DNA of 64,000 nucleotides. Origin: Macrococcus epidermidis (GTDB lineage: Bacteria; Bacillota; Bacilli; Staphylococcales; Staphylococcaceae). Position 1 is the stretch's first letter; the number at the start of each line of letters is the position of its first letter. The DNA is taken from the NCBI RefSeq assembly GCF_003259695.1, contig NZ_PZJH01000001.1:248001-312000 (forward strand), given 5' to 3'. The translations under genes and the position numbers were made by a program. The notes below the pieces were generated by a model. That model was not told the origin of the DNA, did not search any database, and saw nothing but the letters and a program-made list of their open reading frames with translations. Below, one piece after another: positions 16,888 to 29,440 of the stretch.

Positions 16888-18867
16888 ATGGAACATCATC
16901 CGTTTGTTATTAAATCAGATTATAAGCCTGCTGGCGACCAGCCAGAAGCGATTAAAAAAATCGTAGAAGGTATTAAAGAAGGTAAGCGTCATCAGACTTT
17001 ACTTGGTGCAACAGGTACAGGTAAGACGTTTACAATGAGTAATGTTATTAAAGAAGTTGGTAAACCTACGTTAATTATGGCCCATAATAAGACTTTAGCA
17101 GGTCAATTATATAGTGAGTTTAAAGAGTTTTTCCCTGATAATCGTGTTGAATATTTCGTGAGTTATTATGATTATTATCAACCTGAAGCGTATGTGCCTT
17201 CTACAGATACTTTTATCGAGAAAGATGCATCGATTAACGATGAGATCGATAAATTACGACATTCGGCAACGAGTGCTTTATTTGAACGTGATGATGTGAT
17301 CATCATCGCTTCAGTAAGCTGTATCTATGGATTAGGAAACCCTGAAGAATATAAAGATATGGTTGTAAGTATGCGTGTAGGGATGGAGGTTGAACGCAAT
17401 CAATTATTACGTAAATTAATTGATATTCAGTATGCACGAAATGACATCGATTTTAAACGTGGTACATTCCGTGTGCGTGGAGATGTCGTCGAAATTTTTC
17501 CGGCTTCTCGTGACGAGCAATGTGTACGTGTTGAATTCTTTGGAGATGAGATTGAACGAATTCGTGAAATTAACTACTTAACAGGAGAAGTACTTAAGGA
17601 ACGTGAGCATTTCACATTATTCCCAGCCAGTCACTTCGTTACACGTGAAGAAAAAATGCAGATTGCAATTGAACGTATCGAGAAAGAATTGGAAGAACAG
17701 CTGAAAAAATTTAGAAAAGAAGGTAAATTACTTGAAGCACAACGTCTAGAGCAACGTACGAACTATGATTTAGAAATGATGCGTGAGATGGGATTCTGTT
17801 CAGGCATTGAGAATTATTCTGTGCATTTGACATTACGTCCACTAGGTGCAACACCTTATACTTTACTTGATTATTTCGGTGATGACTGGTTAATCATGAT
17901 GGATGAAAGTCACGTTACATTGCCACAGGTTAGGGGTATGTATAATGGTGACCAGGCACGTAAAAATGTGTTGGTAGATCACGGATTCAGATTGCCGAGT
18001 GCGCTTGATAACCGACCGCTTAAATTTGAAGAATTTGAAGCAAAAGGACATCAGTTTGTCTATGTTTCTGCAACACCAGGGCCTTATGAAATTGAACATA
18101 CAGATGAAATGGTAGAACAGATTATTCGACCAACTGGATTACTTGATCCAATTGTTGAAGTACGTAAATCTGAACATCAAATTGATGACTTAATGGAAGA
18201 AATTAGACAACGTATTGAAAAAAATGAACGTGTACTCATTACGACATTAACGAAGAAGATGAGTGAAGATCTAACGACCTATTTAAAGGAAGCAGGAATT
18301 AAAGTTAACTATCTTCATTCTGAAATAAAAACTTTAGAACGTATAGAAATCATTCGTGATCTAAGATTAGGTGTTTTCGATGTACTTGTCGGAATCAACT
18401 TATTAAGAGAAGGATTAGATATTCCTGAAGTATCTCTCGTTGCAATTCTTGATGCGGATAAAGAAGGTTTCTTACGCAGTCATCGTTCTTTAATTCAGAT
18501 AATCGGTCGTGCTGCACGTAACGATCAAGGGAAAGTTATCATGTACGCAGATAAAATGACTGATTCAATGAAGATAGCGATTGATGAAACCAATCGTCGT
18601 CGTGAAATTCAGGAGCGTTATAATACAGAACATGGCATCACACCGATGACCATTAATAAAAAAGTACGCGATATAATTAGTGCAACACCAGATGTTGCAG
18701 AAGATTTACCGACTAAAGATAAGAAAAAGAAAAAATTAACAGTAAAAGAGCGTAATGCAATGATTGAAAAAGTTGAGCATGAAATGAAAGAAGCAGCAAA
18801 AGCACTTGATTTTGAACGTGCTACTGAGCTGAGAGACATTTTATTTGAGCTTAAAGCTGAAGGGTGA
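16888..18867 (+). CDS. uvrB: UvrABC system protein B
   Basis: 659 residues. Walker [10 protein letters not shown], the beta-hairpin region with [13 protein letters not shown], the DEXH-like MMDESH, helicase motifs ([25 protein letters not shown]) and a C-terminal UVR domain (about 620-655) for UvrC binding are all present. UvrB is the damage-verifying helicase of nucleotide excision repair. GGAGGG precedes the ATG. uvrA starts five bases after its stop, so both are on one transcript under the LexA box. Confidence 0.98.
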   Translation: MEHHPFVIKSDYKPAGDQPEAIKKIVEGIKEGKRHQTLLGATGTGKTFTMSNVIKEVGKPTLIMAHNKTLAGQLYSEFKEFFPDNRVEYFVSYYDYYQPEAYVPSTDTFIEKDASINDEIDKLRHSATSALFERDDVIIIASVSCIYGLGNPEEYKDMVVSMRVGMEVERNQLLRKLIDIQYARNDIDFKRGTFRVRGDVVEIFPASRDEQCVRVEFFGDEIERIREINYLTGEVLKEREHFTLFPASHFVTREEKMQIAIERIEKELEEQLKKFRKEGKLLEAQRLEQRTNYDLEMMREMGFCSGIENYSVHLTLRPLGATPYTLLDYFGDDWLIMMDESHVTLPQVRGMYNGDQARKNVLVDHGFRLPSALDNRPLKFEEFEAKGHQFVYVSATPGPYEIEHTDEMVEQIIRPTGLLDPIVEVRKSEHQIDDLMEEIRQRIEKNERVLITTLTKKMSEDLTTYLKEAGIKVNYLHSEIKTLERIEIIRDLRLGVFDVLVGINLLREGLDIPEVSLVAILDADKEGFLRSHRSLIQIIGRAARNDQGKVIMYADKMTDSMKIAIDETNRRREIQERYNTEHGITPMTINKKVRDIISATPDVAEDLPTKDKKKKKLTVKERNAMIEKVEHEMKEAAKALDFERATELRDILFELKAEG

Positions 18868-18871
18868 CAAT

Positions 18872-21694
18872 ATGAAAAATAAATCAATCGTAGTTAAAGG
18901 TGCGAGAGCACATAATTTAAAGAATATAGATATAGAAATACCGCGTGATAAACTGGTCGTTATGACTGGACTTTCAGGATCGGGTAAATCAAGTTTAGCT
19001 TTCGATACTATTTATGCTGAAGGTCAAAGAAGATATGTAGAATCACTAAGTGCTTATGCCAGAATGTTCTTAGGCCAAATGGATAAACCTGATGTCGATG
19101 TGATAGAAGGGTTATCGCCTGCGATATCAATTGATCAGAAAACGACGAGCAAGAATCCACGAAGTACAGTTGCGACAGTTACTGAAATTTATGATTATCT
19201 GAGATTGTTATATGCACGTATCGGTATACCTTATTGTCCGATTCACGGTATTGCGATTGAATCACAAACGATTCAACAGATGGTAGATAAAGTTATGGCG
19301 ATGGAAGAGCGTACAAAGATTCAGATTTTCGCACCAGTTATTCGTGGGCGAAAAGGGACACATAAGAAGTTGATAGAAGAAATTTCTAAAAAAGGTTATG
19401 CACGTATACAGGTTGATGGCGAAGTATATGATGTTACCGACGAAATTGATTTAAATAAAAATCAAAATCACGATATTGATGTAGTAGTCGATCGTCTTGT
19501 TGTAAAGCCAGGTATCGAAGCAAGACTTGCAGACTCTTTAGAGAATGCTTTAAAACTTGCAGAAGGGAATGTCGTGGTAGATGTTATTGGCGGTGAGCAG
19601 GTAAAGTTTTCTGAACATCATGCATGTCCGATTTGTGGTTTTTCAATTGAGAAACTAGAACCGAGAATGTTCTCGTTTAATTCGCCGTTTGGTGCTTGTC
19701 CTGATTGCGATGGATTAGGCACTAAATTATCGGTTGATGTCGACCTTGTTATTCCGGATAAATCGCTCACACTTGATAAAGGAGCGATTCTGCCATGGGA
19801 ACCGATTAGTTCTAACTACTATCCAACTTTGCTAAAGCAAGCATGTAAACATTTTAATATCAGTATGAAAAAACCTTTCGAAAAGTTAACAGAAGAAGAA
19901 CAGCATATTATTTTATATGGTCATAATGACGAAATATCTTTTACATTTAAACAGGATAATGGAGTTACGCGTAAACGTGTAATGCAGTATGAAGGTGTAT
20001 TAAATAATATCGAACGTCGTTATAAGGAAAGTCCTTCTGAATATACACGCGAACAAATGCGTAAATATATGGTGGATGAAGCTTGTCATACGTGCCATGG
20101 CTATCGACTCTCAAATGAAGCGATGAGTGTGAAGATAAAAGACCAACACATTGGACAAGTTGTAGAATTTTCGATCGGTGAAGCATTGAAATATTATGAT
20201 TCGATTGAATTAACTGAGAAAGAGCAGCAAATCTCTAAACTTATATTAAAGGAAATTACTGAACGCTTGAGTTTCTTAAACAATGTTGGTCTTGAATATT
20301 TAACATTAAACCGTGCCGCTGGAACGCTTTCAGGTGGAGAAGCTCAACGTATTAGATTAGCAACGCAAATTGGTTCTCGTTTAACAGGTGTAATGTACGT
20401 ATTGGATGAACCATCCATCGGGTTACATCAACGAGATAACGATAAGCTAATTGATACATTGAAGTCTATGCGAGATATGGGAAATACATTGATTGTTGTA
20501 GAGCATGATGAAGATACGATGCTTGCTGCAGACCATTTAATTGATATCGGACCAGGCGCGGGTGTACATGGTGGTGAAATTGTAGCGCAAGGTACACCGA
20601 ATCAAGTCATGAAAAATAAAAAGTCATTAACAGGGCAATATTTAAGTGGTAAAAAACAAATAGAAATGCCTGAAACGCGTCGTAAACCAGATGGACGTTT
20701 TATAACCATCGAAAATGCGACAAGTAATAACTTAAAGGGTGTATCTGTCAATATTCCATTAGGTATGATGACCTTAGTCACTGGTGTATCAGGTTCAGGT
20801 AAAAGTAGCTTAGTTAATGATGTGTTGTATAAAGCACTTGCTCAAAAATTATATAAAACAAAAGCAAAACCTGGTCCCCATGACGCAGTGACAGGTATTG
20901 AGCATATTGATAAAATTATTGATATTGATCAATCACCTATCGGACGTACACCACGATCAAATCCAGCCACATATACAGGACTATTTGATGATATACGCGA
21001 TGTATTCAGTCAAACGAATGAAGCGAAGTTACGCGGCTATCAAAAAGGCCGTTTTAGCTTTAATGTTAAGGGCGGCAGATGTGAAGCTTGTCGAGGTGAT
21101 GGTATCATCAAGATAGAAATGCACTTCTTGCCAGATGTATATGTACCGTGTGAAGTGTGTGGCGGAAAACGCTATAACCGCGAAACATTAGAAGTAACCT
21201 ATAAAGATAAAAATATTGCTGATATATTAGATATGACAGTAGAAGATGCATATCACTTCTTCGAAAATATTCCTAAAATTAAACGTAAACTAAAAACGAT
21301 AGTAGATGTTGGTTTAGGTTATGTGAAGTTGGGACAACCTGCTACTACATTATCGGGTGGAGAAGCACAACGTGTTAAATTAGCCAGTGAGTTACACCGT
21401 AGAAGTAACGGTAAGACTTTATATATTCTGGATGAGCCGACAACAGGTCTTCATGTCGATGATATTGCGAGATTACTTAAAGTATTAGAGAAGCTTGTAG
21501 AAAATGGTGATACTGTCCTGATTATCGAACATAATTTAGATGTAATTAAAACAGCAGATCATATTATTGATTTAGGACCGGAAGGTGGTGACAATGGCGG
21601 TAAGATTATCGCCATTGGTACCCCGGAACAAATTATGGAATCAAGCGCATCTTATACAGGAAGATATTTAAAACGACATGTAGAACGTCAGTAA
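18872..21694 (+). CDS. uvrA: UvrABC system protein A
   Basis: 940 residues with two ABC ATPase modules. Both Walker A loops ([11 protein letters not shown] near 30 and [11 protein letters not shown] near 640), two LSGGEAQR signatures, and zinc-binding cysteines (CPIC...[12 protein letters not shown]...CEVCGG) are visible. UvrA finds bulky DNA damage and loads UvrB. The frame extends upstream to 18845 inside uvrB, but AAGGGTG directly before ATG 18872 decides the start. Confidence 0.98.
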   Translation: MKNKSIVVKGARAHNLKNIDIEIPRDKLVVMTGLSGSGKSSLAFDTIYAEGQRRYVESLSAYARMFLGQMDKPDVDVIEGLSPAISIDQKTTSKNPRSTVATVTEIYDYLRLLYARIGIPYCPIHGIAIESQTIQQMVDKVMAMEERTKIQIFAPVIRGRKGTHKKLIEEISKKGYARIQVDGEVYDVTDEIDLNKNQNHDIDVVVDRLVVKPGIEARLADSLENALKLAEGNVVVDVIGGEQVKFSEHHACPICGFSIEKLEPRMFSFNSPFGACPDCDGLGTKLSVDVDLVIPDKSLTLDKGAILPWEPISSNYYPTLLKQACKHFNISMKKPFEKLTEEEQHIILYGHNDEISFTFKQDNGVTRKRVMQYEGVLNNIERRYKESPSEYTREQMRKYMVDEACHTCHGYRLSNEAMSVKIKDQHIGQVVEFSIGEALKYYDSIELTEKEQQISKLILKEITERLSFLNNVGLEYLTLNRAAGTLSGGEAQRIRLATQIGSRLTGVMYVLDEPSIGLHQRDNDKLIDTLKSMRDMGNTLIVVEHDEDTMLAADHLIDIGPGAGVHGGEIVAQGTPNQVMKNKKSLTGQYLSGKKQIEMPETRRKPDGRFITIENATSNNLKGVSVNIPLGMMTLVTGVSGSGKSSLVNDVLYKALAQKLYKTKAKPGPHDAVTGIEHIDKIIDIDQSPIGRTPRSNPATYTGLFDDIRDVFSQTNEAKLRGYQKGRFSFNVKGGRCEACRGDGIIKIEMHFLPDVYVPCEVCGGKRYNRETLEVTYKDKNIADILDMTVEDAYHFFENIPKIKRKLKTIVDVGLGYVKLGQPATTLSGGEAQRVKLASELHRRSNGKTLYILDEPTTGLHVDDIARLLKVLEKLVENGDTVLIIEHNLDVIKTADHIIDLGPEGGDNGGKIIAIGTPEQIMESSASYTGRYLKRHVERQ

Positions 21695-21699
21695 ATAAT

Positions 21700-21744
21700 A
21701 AAGAGACATTGACATGAATTTGTCAGTGTCTCTTTGTCGTTTTA
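21700..21744 (+). terminator. Terminator of uvrBA
   Basis: A 15-bp stem AAAGAGACATTGACA / TGTCAGTGTCTCTTT (one wobble) is followed by a short interrupted T run (GTCGTTTT). Confidence 0.75.
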
Positions 21745-21802
21745 AATTGTATTATTGCGTAAAGTTATTTAATATGAAAGTATTGGATGATGGAGGTTTA
21801 AC

Positions 21803-22732
21803 ATGATAACAAGTATAGAATTGATCGAGAAGTTTGACTTAGAAATTATTGCAGGTAATGTAGCGATAGAAATTCCTATTATCAATACGAATATATCGAG
21901 ACCAGGATTAGAGATGGCAGGATTCTTTTCACATTATTCTTCTGATAGAATACAGGTGCTCGGAACAACTGAAATGTCGTTTTTCGAAACATTGAGTAAA
22001 GAAGACAGAAGAGAACGTATGCAAAAACTATGTAGAAAAGAAACACCTTGTATTATTTTAACGCGAGATATTGATGCGCCTGAAGAACTAGTGGATGCTT
22101 GTAACCGTAAAGGAACACCATTGTTAAGTAGTAGTGATGTTACGACAAGTTTAATCAATAAAATTTCTTCATTCCTGGAAAGAGAGCTCGCACCTGAAAC
22201 AAGTCTTCATGGTGTTTTGGTTGATGTATACGGAGTCGGTGTACTCATCACGGGTGATTCTGGTGTAGGGAAAAGTGAAACGGCATTGGAGCTTGTTAAA
22301 CGTGGACATAGATTGGTTGCTGATGACAATGTTGAAATTAAAGAAATTTCAAGAAATGTTTTAATGGGAAAAGCACCGAAACTTATTGAACATCTGCTTG
22401 AAATTCGTGGCTTAGGTATTATCAATGTCATGACACTTTTTGGAGCTGGTAGTGTATTACCTGAAAAAAGACTAATGTTAAATGTCAATCTTGAATTCTG
22501 GGCGAAAGATAAAACGTATGATCGTGTGGGTTTAGTAGAAGAAACATTAACGATACTTGACTCTAAGATTACAAAGAAAACTGTACCGGTAAGACCTGGA
22601 CGTAACTTAGCTGTTATAATCGAAGTTGCAGCGATGAATTATCGATTAAATAAGATGGGTACAAATACTGCAAAAGATTTTAATGACAGGTTAAATGCAC
22701 AAATTAAAAATCAATCATTAAAGGAGATTTAA
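21803..22732 (+). CDS. hprK: HPr kinase/phosphorylase
   Basis: 309 residues. The N-terminal domain (1-130) precedes Walker A GDSGVGKS (151-158) and the family signature [10 protein letters not shown]. HprK phosphorylates HPr at a serine and removes it again, setting carbon catabolite repression with CcpA; the candidate cre site before cggR in this window would be a downstream target. GGAGG precedes the ATG. lgt starts two bases after the stop, the conserved hprK-lgt operon. Confidence 0.96.
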   Translation: MITSIELIEKFDLEIIAGNVAIEIPIINTNISRPGLEMAGFFSHYSSDRIQVLGTTEMSFFETLSKEDRRERMQKLCRKETPCIILTRDIDAPEELVDACNRKGTPLLSSSDVTTSLINKISSFLERELAPETSLHGVLVDVYGVGVLITGDSGVGKSETALELVKRGHRLVADDNVEIKEISRNVLMGKAPKLIEHLLEIRGLGIINVMTLFGAGSVLPEKRLMLNVNLEFWAKDKTYDRVGLVEETLTILDSKITKKTVPVRPGRNLAVIIEVAAMNYRLNKMGTNTAKDFNDRLNAQIKNQSLKEI

Positions 22733-22733
22733 A

Positions 22734-23576
22734 ATGCTGTTAACGCTTAACCCTATAGCACTAGAGCTTGGTCCGATACAAATTCGCTGGTATGGCGTCA
22801 TTATAGCGGTAGGTATATTACTTGGATATCTACTCGCACAACGTGAAACAGAAAAGAAGCATTTTCCTGAAAATACGCTGATAGATATTGTGATCAGTTC
22901 AGTAATTTCGGGCATAATTTGTGCGAGAATCTATTATGTTGTATTTGAATGGTCATATTATAAAGAACATCTGTCTGAGATACCGATGATTATGAACGGT
23001 GGTATAGCGATACATGGTGGCTTGATTGGAGCACTTGGGATGGCTTACTTTTTAACACGCAAGAAGCATGTATCATTTTTCCAGCTTGGTGATATTGCAG
23101 CACCAAGTATTATTCTTGGTCAGGCAATCGGACGCTGGGGGAATTTTATGAATCAGGAGGCGCATGGTGGGGAAGTATCAAGAAGTTTCTTAGAGCAACT
23201 TCATATACCTGAATTCATCATTAACAACATGAAGATAGACGGCGTTTATTATCATCCTACTTTTCTTTATGAATCGATATGGAATTTCACGGGTTTTGTT
23301 ATTTTATTATTACTCCGCAAACATTTGAAGATTGGCCAGACGTTACTTAGCTATGCCATTTGGTATTCAATCGGACGTTTTTTCATCGAAGGTATGCGTA
23401 CGGACAGTTTAATGTTAACGGAACATTTAAGAATTGCACAGATGATTTCAATTACGATTATCATTGCTGCACTTGCGATATGGATTTATCGTAATTTTAA
23501 ATATCAATTGCCTAAATATAAAGACGTTAATTTTCCGATGAGGAGTTCAAGTGATGCGCAAAACGTCAAGCATTAG
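22734..23576 (+). CDS. lgt: Prolipoprotein diacylglyceryl transferase
   Basis: 280 residues, seven membrane helices. Lgt motifs are visible: [16 protein letters not shown] near 20, [12 protein letters not shown] around 100 with the essential His, and [17 protein letters not shown] (about 131-147). It transfers diacylglycerol from phosphatidylglycerol to the lipobox cysteine. Substrates in this window would be the cytochrome c, MetQ and the 30.9-kb lipoprotein. AAAGGAG precedes the ATG. Confidence 0.96.
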   Translation: MLLTLNPIALELGPIQIRWYGVIIAVGILLGYLLAQRETEKKHFPENTLIDIVISSVISGIICARIYYVVFEWSYYKEHLSEIPMIMNGGIAIHGGLIGALGMAYFLTRKKHVSFFQLGDIAAPSIILGQAIGRWGNFMNQEAHGGEVSRSFLEQLHIPEFIINNMKIDGVYYHPTFLYESIWNFTGFVILLLLRKHLKIGQTLLSYAIWYSIGRFFIEGMRTDSLMLTEHLRIAQMISITIIIAALAIWIYRNFKYQLPKYKDVNFPMRSSSDAQNVKH

Positions 23577-24036
23577 ATCAAATGGAGTTAATCCTTTATG
23601 GCATATGTATCGCACAGTTTCATTTATTAAAGTAGCCAAGAATTTTGTTGTGATAGAAAGTGGCAGAATATGTCCTTCAGTTAAATTAAAACGTCATTTA
23701 TATCGCATATTTCTCGGTATGAAAATCGGCAATAAAACTTCAATTGCATATAAAGCGATGCCTGACTTGATGTTTCCTGAAAGAATTACAATCGGTGATA
23801 ATTCAGTAATAGGCTACAATGCTACTTTGTTAACACACGAATATTTAATCGACGAGTATCGTATTGGAAATATTGAAATCGGATCAAATGTATTAATAGG
23901 TGCTAATGCACTCGTATTACCTGGCGTAACAATCGGTGATAATGCAATCATTGGAGCGATGACACTCGTGTCCAAAGATGTGCCGGAAAATTCATTTGCA
24001 TATGGTAATCCAATGATTATTAAAAATAAGGTATAA
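23554..24036 (+). CDS. Hexapeptide-repeat acyltransferase
   Basis: 160 residues. From about residue 60 the protein shows left-handed beta-helix hexapeptide repeats ([63 protein letters not shown]), typical of O-acetyltransferases. The acceptor is unknown. It overlaps lgt by 23 nt, and GAGGAG at 23540-23545 fits ATG 23554 better than GTG 23551. The gene sits in the hprK-lgt unit, as in staphylococci. Confidence 0.85.
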   Translation: MRKTSSIRSNGVNPLWHMYRTVSFIKVAKNFVVIESGRICPSVKLKRHLYRIFLGMKIGNKTSIAYKAMPDLMFPERITIGDNSVIGYNATLLTHEYLIDEYRIGNIEIGSNVLIGANALVLPGVTIGDNAIIGAMTLVSKDVPENSFAYGNPMIIKNKV

Positions 24037-24068
24037 TTGAAGTATCGACATAAAAAGGGGTGTGATGG

Positions 24069-25487
24069 ATGGATAACATTATAAAATTTCCTAGTAATGA
24101 TGATGAATTTTATAAGATCGGTTTAAAAAAACAGAGCCAGCAATCATATGATGAAGCCATCTCATTTTATATAAAATCCCTTCAAAAAGAAAACAAATGG
24201 AAAGTAAATAAAAGCTTATCAGAATGTTTACAGATGATTGGTAAGTTTGATGATGCAGAACAAACGTTAATTAAGTATTTAAGTACGGATTTTGATTGTA
24301 TAGATGTGTTTTATGAACTCAGTCAACTGTTCGTAAAACGTCGCGATCCTAATAAGGCTTTTTTATTTGGTATGTACTACTGCTTGCATTCAGATGATAT
24401 TTCATATCTTGATGAACTACAGACATTGTTTGAAGTATTTTACGAAGATCAGTCAAAGGTTGAAAGTGAAAGTGAAAGTTTTGTTGTGCACTATATCTTT
24501 CAGAATTTCTTTCAGAACTTTCATTATGAATTAGCGCTGGACTGGATTAATTATCAGCCTGTTGATATACAGGAACGTTCAGAAATACGTAATTTAAAAG
24601 CGATGACTTTACTTTTTATCGGACAATACAAGGAAAGTGGCGCGATATTAGAGCAGCTATTATATGAAGATGCGACAGATATACATGCACTTTGTCATTA
24701 TACTCTACTGCTATATAATACGAATCAAACAGAACAGTATGAATTATATTTAAAACGTCTAAAAAAAATTGTACCGATTAATGATGAAGAGAAGTTTAAG
24801 CTAGGTATCGTGCTAAGTTTCCTGAAAAAATTTGAATCATCTCAAGATTTACTTTTACCATTGTACAAAAAGGGTAAATTTGTGAATAGTCAAATGTTAC
24901 ACGCACTTAGTTTTAATAGTTTTGCTTTAGGTCATCACAGTCAGTCTGATCAATTGTGGGCAAATCTTACTGAAATGGTACAGAATCCAGGACCTAGTCC
25001 GAGGCAAATTTATGATGGCCAACAATATTTGAGTGATGAAATTTTACCCCTTCTTGAACATATCGATCGCAATCATCGTTTGATCGGCATCTTTTTAATT
25101 TCGCAGATGAATGATAAGACACTTATTATCAATCGTAAAGTATGGGAAATTCTAGAAGGTATGCCTGACTTTGAAAAGCTCTACCTTTCATATATCTTTC
25201 ATAATATTAATCTAATAAAACTTGATTTTATCCATAAAGGATTGAAAGTGTTAATCGATGAAGTATATGATATTGCTTTATTTGATTATTGGATTGAAAA
25301 AGCTGAAGCAATTATTGATGCTAAGATGGATCTGAAAAATATCCAGGCATACACTGCAGTATGTTACTTCTTATATATGAGGATGTCGAATGATAAAATA
25401 ACTAAGCGAGAAGTTATCGAAAAATTTAATACGACGCGTTATCATTTTGTAAAAGTATATGATGCCTTTAAGCAAAATAATATTTAA
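24069..25487 (+). CDS. Tetratricopeptide-repeat protein of unknown function
   Basis: 472 residues, no signal peptide or membrane helix. The N-terminal 300 residues are helical with degenerate TPR units (YKIGLKKQSQQSYDEAISFY; KWKVNKSLSECLQMIGKFDDAEQ; ALSFNSFALGHHSQSDQLW). The C-terminal 150 residues are helical without a recognised motif. It follows the lgt unit and precedes trxB, a place where staphylococci also have a TPR gene. It is probably a cytoplasmic scaffold; no function can be assigned from sequence. Confidence 0.75.
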   Translation: MDNIIKFPSNDDEFYKIGLKKQSQQSYDEAISFYIKSLQKENKWKVNKSLSECLQMIGKFDDAEQTLIKYLSTDFDCIDVFYELSQLFVKRRDPNKAFLFGMYYCLHSDDISYLDELQTLFEVFYEDQSKVESESESFVVHYIFQNFFQNFHYELALDWINYQPVDIQERSEIRNLKAMTLLFIGQYKESGAILEQLLYEDATDIHALCHYTLLLYNTNQTEQYELYLKRLKKIVPINDEEKFKLGIVLSFLKKFESSQDLLLPLYKKGKFVNSQMLHALSFNSFALGHHSQSDQLWANLTEMVQNPGPSPRQIYDGQQYLSDEILPLLEHIDRNHRLIGIFLISQMNDKTLIINRKVWEILEGMPDFEKLYLSYIFHNINLIKLDFIHKGLKVLIDEVYDIALFDYWIEKAEAIIDAKMDLKNIQAYTAVCYFLYMRMSNDKITKREVIEKFNTTRYHFVKVYDAFKQNNI

Positions 25488-25524
25488 AATTAATAAGTTG
25501 TTGTATATTGAACTTACGAATTGA

Positions 25525-26469
<945 letters not shown>

Positions 26470-26480
26470 TGATAACCAGA

Positions 26481-26510
26481 AAATAGATACGCATTCGCGT
26501 GTCTATTTTT
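26481..26510 (+). terminator. Terminator of trxB
   Basis: AAATAGATACGC pairs with GCGTGTCTATTT around a short loop, followed by T residues. Confidence 0.85.
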
Positions 26511-26557
26511 ATGAATTCATGTATTATAGAAGTAATAGCTTTTTGAGGGGGATTTCA

Positions 26558-27460
26558 GTGAATAATGAAGAAAATTTTAAAAAATTAGTCGTTGTAACAG
26601 GAATGAGCGGCGCTGGAAAATCTGTTGCTATTCAGTGTTTAGAAGATCTAGGTTATTTCTGTGTTGATAATCTACCGCCAATATTATTACCTAAATTTGT
26701 TGAATTGATGCAGGATAATAATCAGTCACTTTCACGTGTTGCATTAGGTGTAGATTTACGTGGTAAAGATTTTTTTGACAATTTACGTGAAGAACTTCAA
26801 AATATAACAAATTTAACAGATATACTCGTTCAGGTATTATTTATTGAAGCAAATGATAATGTACTTGTTTCGCGTTATAAAGCGACACGTCGAACGCATC
26901 CTATTTCATCTGGTGGAACACCTTTAGAAGCAATAAATGAAGAACGCAGATTGCTAGCAGATTTAAGAGGCGTTGCAACCCATATTGTTGATTCATCAGA
27001 TTTTAAGCCTAAAGAATTACGTTCAAAAGTGATTGAATTATTCGGCTCTGGAAAAGATAATATATTTTCTATCAATGTGATGAGTTTTGGTTTCAAACAT
27101 GGTGTGCCAATAGATGCAGATATTGTATTTGATGTACGATTTTTACCGAATCCTTATTATATTGAGGAACTACGTCCTTTAACTGGAATGGATGCACGTG
27201 TTTATGATTATGTGATGAAATGGAAAGAAACTGAAATATTCTATACGAAGCTGATGGACTTATTGAAATTTGTAATTCCTGGATATATGCGTGAAGGAAA
27301 GTCACAAGTTGTAATTGCGATTGGATGTACAGGTGGTCAACACCGTTCTGTTGCTTTAGCAGAACGTATTAGCAATGAACTGATAGATTTCTTTGATTTT
27401 GAATTGAATACTCGCCACAGAGATGCATTAATAGAAGGAATCATTGATGAGAAGGCTTAA
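26558..27460 (+). CDS. rapZ: RapZ/YvcJ-family P-loop nucleotide-binding protein
   Basis: 300 residues. Walker A TGMSGAGKS near residue 15 and the C-terminal domain (VIAIGCTGGQHRSVALAERI, TRHRD) are RapZ hallmarks. In enterobacteria RapZ tunes glmS through small RNAs; in Firmicutes YvcJ binds and hydrolyses nucleotides and affects competence, with an unclear mechanism. The frame opens upstream at 26519, but GAGGGGG at 26546-26552 fits GTG 26558. It overlaps yvcK by 14 nt. Confidence 0.92.
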   Translation: MNNEENFKKLVVVTGMSGAGKSVAIQCLEDLGYFCVDNLPPILLPKFVELMQDNNQSLSRVALGVDLRGKDFFDNLREELQNITNLTDILVQVLFIEANDNVLVSRYKATRRTHPISSGGTPLEAINEERRLLADLRGVATHIVDSSDFKPKELRSKVIELFGSGKDNIFSINVMSFGFKHGVPIDADIVFDVRFLPNPYYIEELRPLTGMDARVYDYVMKWKETEIFYTKLMDLLKFVIPGYMREGKSQVVIAIGCTGGQHRSVALAERISNELIDFFDFELNTRHRDALIEGIIDEKA

Positions 27461-28439
27461 GATTTGTCTGATTGGCGGTGGTACAGGATTATCCGTAATG
27501 GCGAGAGGTTTAAAGCATTATCCTGTAGAAATAACGGCAATTGTAACAGTAGCAGATGATGGTGGAAGTACTGGTAAAATTCGTGATGTCATGGATATAC
27601 CCGCACCTGGAGATGTGCGTAATGTACTTGCAGCATTAAGCGATGTGGAGCCGATGCTTGAGAAATTGTTTCAGTATCGTTTTAATGATGAAACTTTAGG
27701 TGGGCATCCAGTTGGAAATTTGATGCTTGCTGCAATGACAGATGTAACAAGTGATTTTGGGCATGCGGTCAAAGAGCTGAGCAAAATATTAAATGTTAAA
27801 GGTACAGTAATACCTTCTACAAATACGAGCCCTATTCTCAATGCAATTATGGAGGACGGAGAAATTGTAGTCGGAGAATCTTTAATACCTTTAAAAGATA
27901 AAAAAATTGAAAGTGTATTTTTGACACCTTCAAACATTAAACCGATGAAAGAAGCGGTAGAAGCTTTACTTGAATCTGATTTGATTGTAATGGGACCAGG
28001 TAGTCTATATACAAGTATCATCCCGAATTTAGTTTTGGATGAACTTGCTGAAGCGATTGTAAAAAGTGATGCTAAAAAACTTTATGTCTCTAATATCATG
28101 ACACAACGCGGTGAAACGATTGATTATACAGTCGGTGATCATATTGAAGCGATTCATAAGCATGTTGGGCAGCCATTTATACAATTTGTTATTGCAAATG
28201 ATACTACATTTGATAATAAAATTCATGATAACTATGCACGAAACAATTCGACTTTTGTTCATTGCGATTATGATAGCATCCGAAAAATGGGCATTGAACT
28301 GATTACTGATAACGAACTTGTTGATATCAATTTAGACGGTATTGTACGTCATAATAATGAAATCCTCGCTGATATGATATATGAACTTGCATTAAGTGAA
28401 ATCAGTACAATAGAGTTTAACCAGAAAGAAGGCGAGTAA
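27447..28439 (+). CDS. yvcK: YvcK/CofD-like gluconeogenesis factor
   Basis: 330 residues, CofD-like fold. [13 protein letters not shown] near 10-22 and [14 protein letters not shown] (about 33-46) form the nucleotide-sugar binding region. YvcK binds UDP-sugars and is needed for growth on gluconeogenic carbon and for normal wall synthesis. ATG 27447 lies inside the end of rapZ with AAGGA upstream; TTG 27444 is less likely. The rapZ-yvcK-whiA order is conserved in Firmicutes. Confidence 0.94.
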   Translation: MRRLKICLIGGGTGLSVMARGLKHYPVEITAIVTVADDGGSTGKIRDVMDIPAPGDVRNVLAALSDVEPMLEKLFQYRFNDETLGGHPVGNLMLAAMTDVTSDFGHAVKELSKILNVKGTVIPSTNTSPILNAIMEDGEIVVGESLIPLKDKKIESVFLTPSNIKPMKEAVEALLESDLIVMGPGSLYTSIIPNLVLDELAEAIVKSDAKKLYVSNIMTQRGETIDYTVGDHIEAIHKHVGQPFIQFVIANDTTFDNKIHDNYARNNSTFVHCDYDSIRKMGIELITDNELVDINLDGIVRHNNEILADMIYELALSEISTIEFNQKEGE

Positions 28440-28440
28440 T

Positions 28441-29391
28441 ATGTCTTTTGCCTCAGAAATGAAAAATGAATTAACGCGGATTGAAACAGATATGTGCTGT
28501 AGTAAAGCAGAATTATCAGCGCTAATTCGTATGAATGGTAATTTGAGCATTCAGAACATGAAATGGGTAATCAATGTTCAATCTGAAAATGCTGCGATTG
28601 CAAGACGAGTATATAGTTTAACGAAGAAAATCTTTGGTGTAGATATTGAATTGCTCGTTCGTAAGAAGATGAAACTTAAAAAAAATAATGTCTATATCTG
28701 TAGAATAAAAATGAAAACGAAAGAAATTCTGGACGAACTTAAAATATTAACTGATGGTGAGTTTAAACAAATTGTCGATAAGTCTTTAGTATCAGATGAA
28801 TGCTGTAAACGCAGCTATTTACGCGGTGCTTTTTTGGCAGGGGGATCAGTTAATAATCCTGAGACATCTTCTTACCATCTTGAAATATTTTCTTTATATG
28901 AAAGCCACTCACTTGGTTTAACAGCATTAATGAATGAATATGAATTAAACGCAAAAACTTTAGAACGTAAAAAAGGTTATATTTCATATTTAAAAGAAGC
29001 AGAGAAGATTTCTGAATTTCTCAGTATCATTGGTGGCTATCAGGCGCTATTAAAGTTTGAAGATGTAAGAATTGTACGAGATATGCGTAACTCTGTTAAT
29101 CGTCTTGTGAATTGTGAAACAGCAAATTTAAATAAAACAATCAGCGCAGCGATGAGACAAGTAGAGAATATTAAATTAATCGACCAGGAAATTGGAATCG
29201 ATGAATTACCGGAGCGACTTAGAGAAATAGCACGTCTAAGGGTATTACATCAGGACATATCACTTAAGGAATTAGGTGAAATGGTTTCTACAGGTGTTAT
29301 ATCTAAATCAGGCGTGAATCATCGTCTAAGAAAACTAGATGAAATAGCTGATAAACTACGTTCAGGAGAGTCAATTGAATTGAAGAAATAA
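28441..29391 (+). CDS. whiA: DNA-binding protein WhiA
   Basis: 316 residues. The N-terminal part is LAGLIDADG-like ([36 protein letters not shown]) without nuclease residues that I can identify, and the C-terminal helix-turn-helix (about 225-305; [30 protein letters not shown]) binds DNA. In Bacillus WhiA affects cell division and chromosome segregation. It starts one base after the yvcK stop and is the last gene of rapZ-yvcK-whiA. Confidence 0.95.
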   Translation: MSFASEMKNELTRIETDMCCSKAELSALIRMNGNLSIQNMKWVINVQSENAAIARRVYSLTKKIFGVDIELLVRKKMKLKKNNVYICRIKMKTKEILDELKILTDGEFKQIVDKSLVSDECCKRSYLRGAFLAGGSVNNPETSSYHLEIFSLYESHSLGLTALMNEYELNAKTLERKKGYISYLKEAEKISEFLSIIGGYQALLKFEDVRIVRDMRNSVNRLVNCETANLNKTISAAMRQVENIKLIDQEIGIDELPERLREIARLRVLHQDISLKELGEMVSTGVISKSGVNHRLRKLDEIADKLRSGESIELKK

Positions 29392-29394
29392 AAT

Positions 29395-29428
29395 AAACCG
29401 GATGAGCAATGTTGCTCATCCGGTTTCA
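29395..29428. terminator. Bidirectional terminator between whiA and alkaline phosphatase
   Basis: A 15-bp perfect stem (AAACCGGATGAGCAA / TTGCTCATCCGGTTT) with a 2-nt tip serves both convergent genes; T-rich sequence flanks it on each side. Confidence 0.88.
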
Positions 29429-29440
29429 TTCGTTCTATTA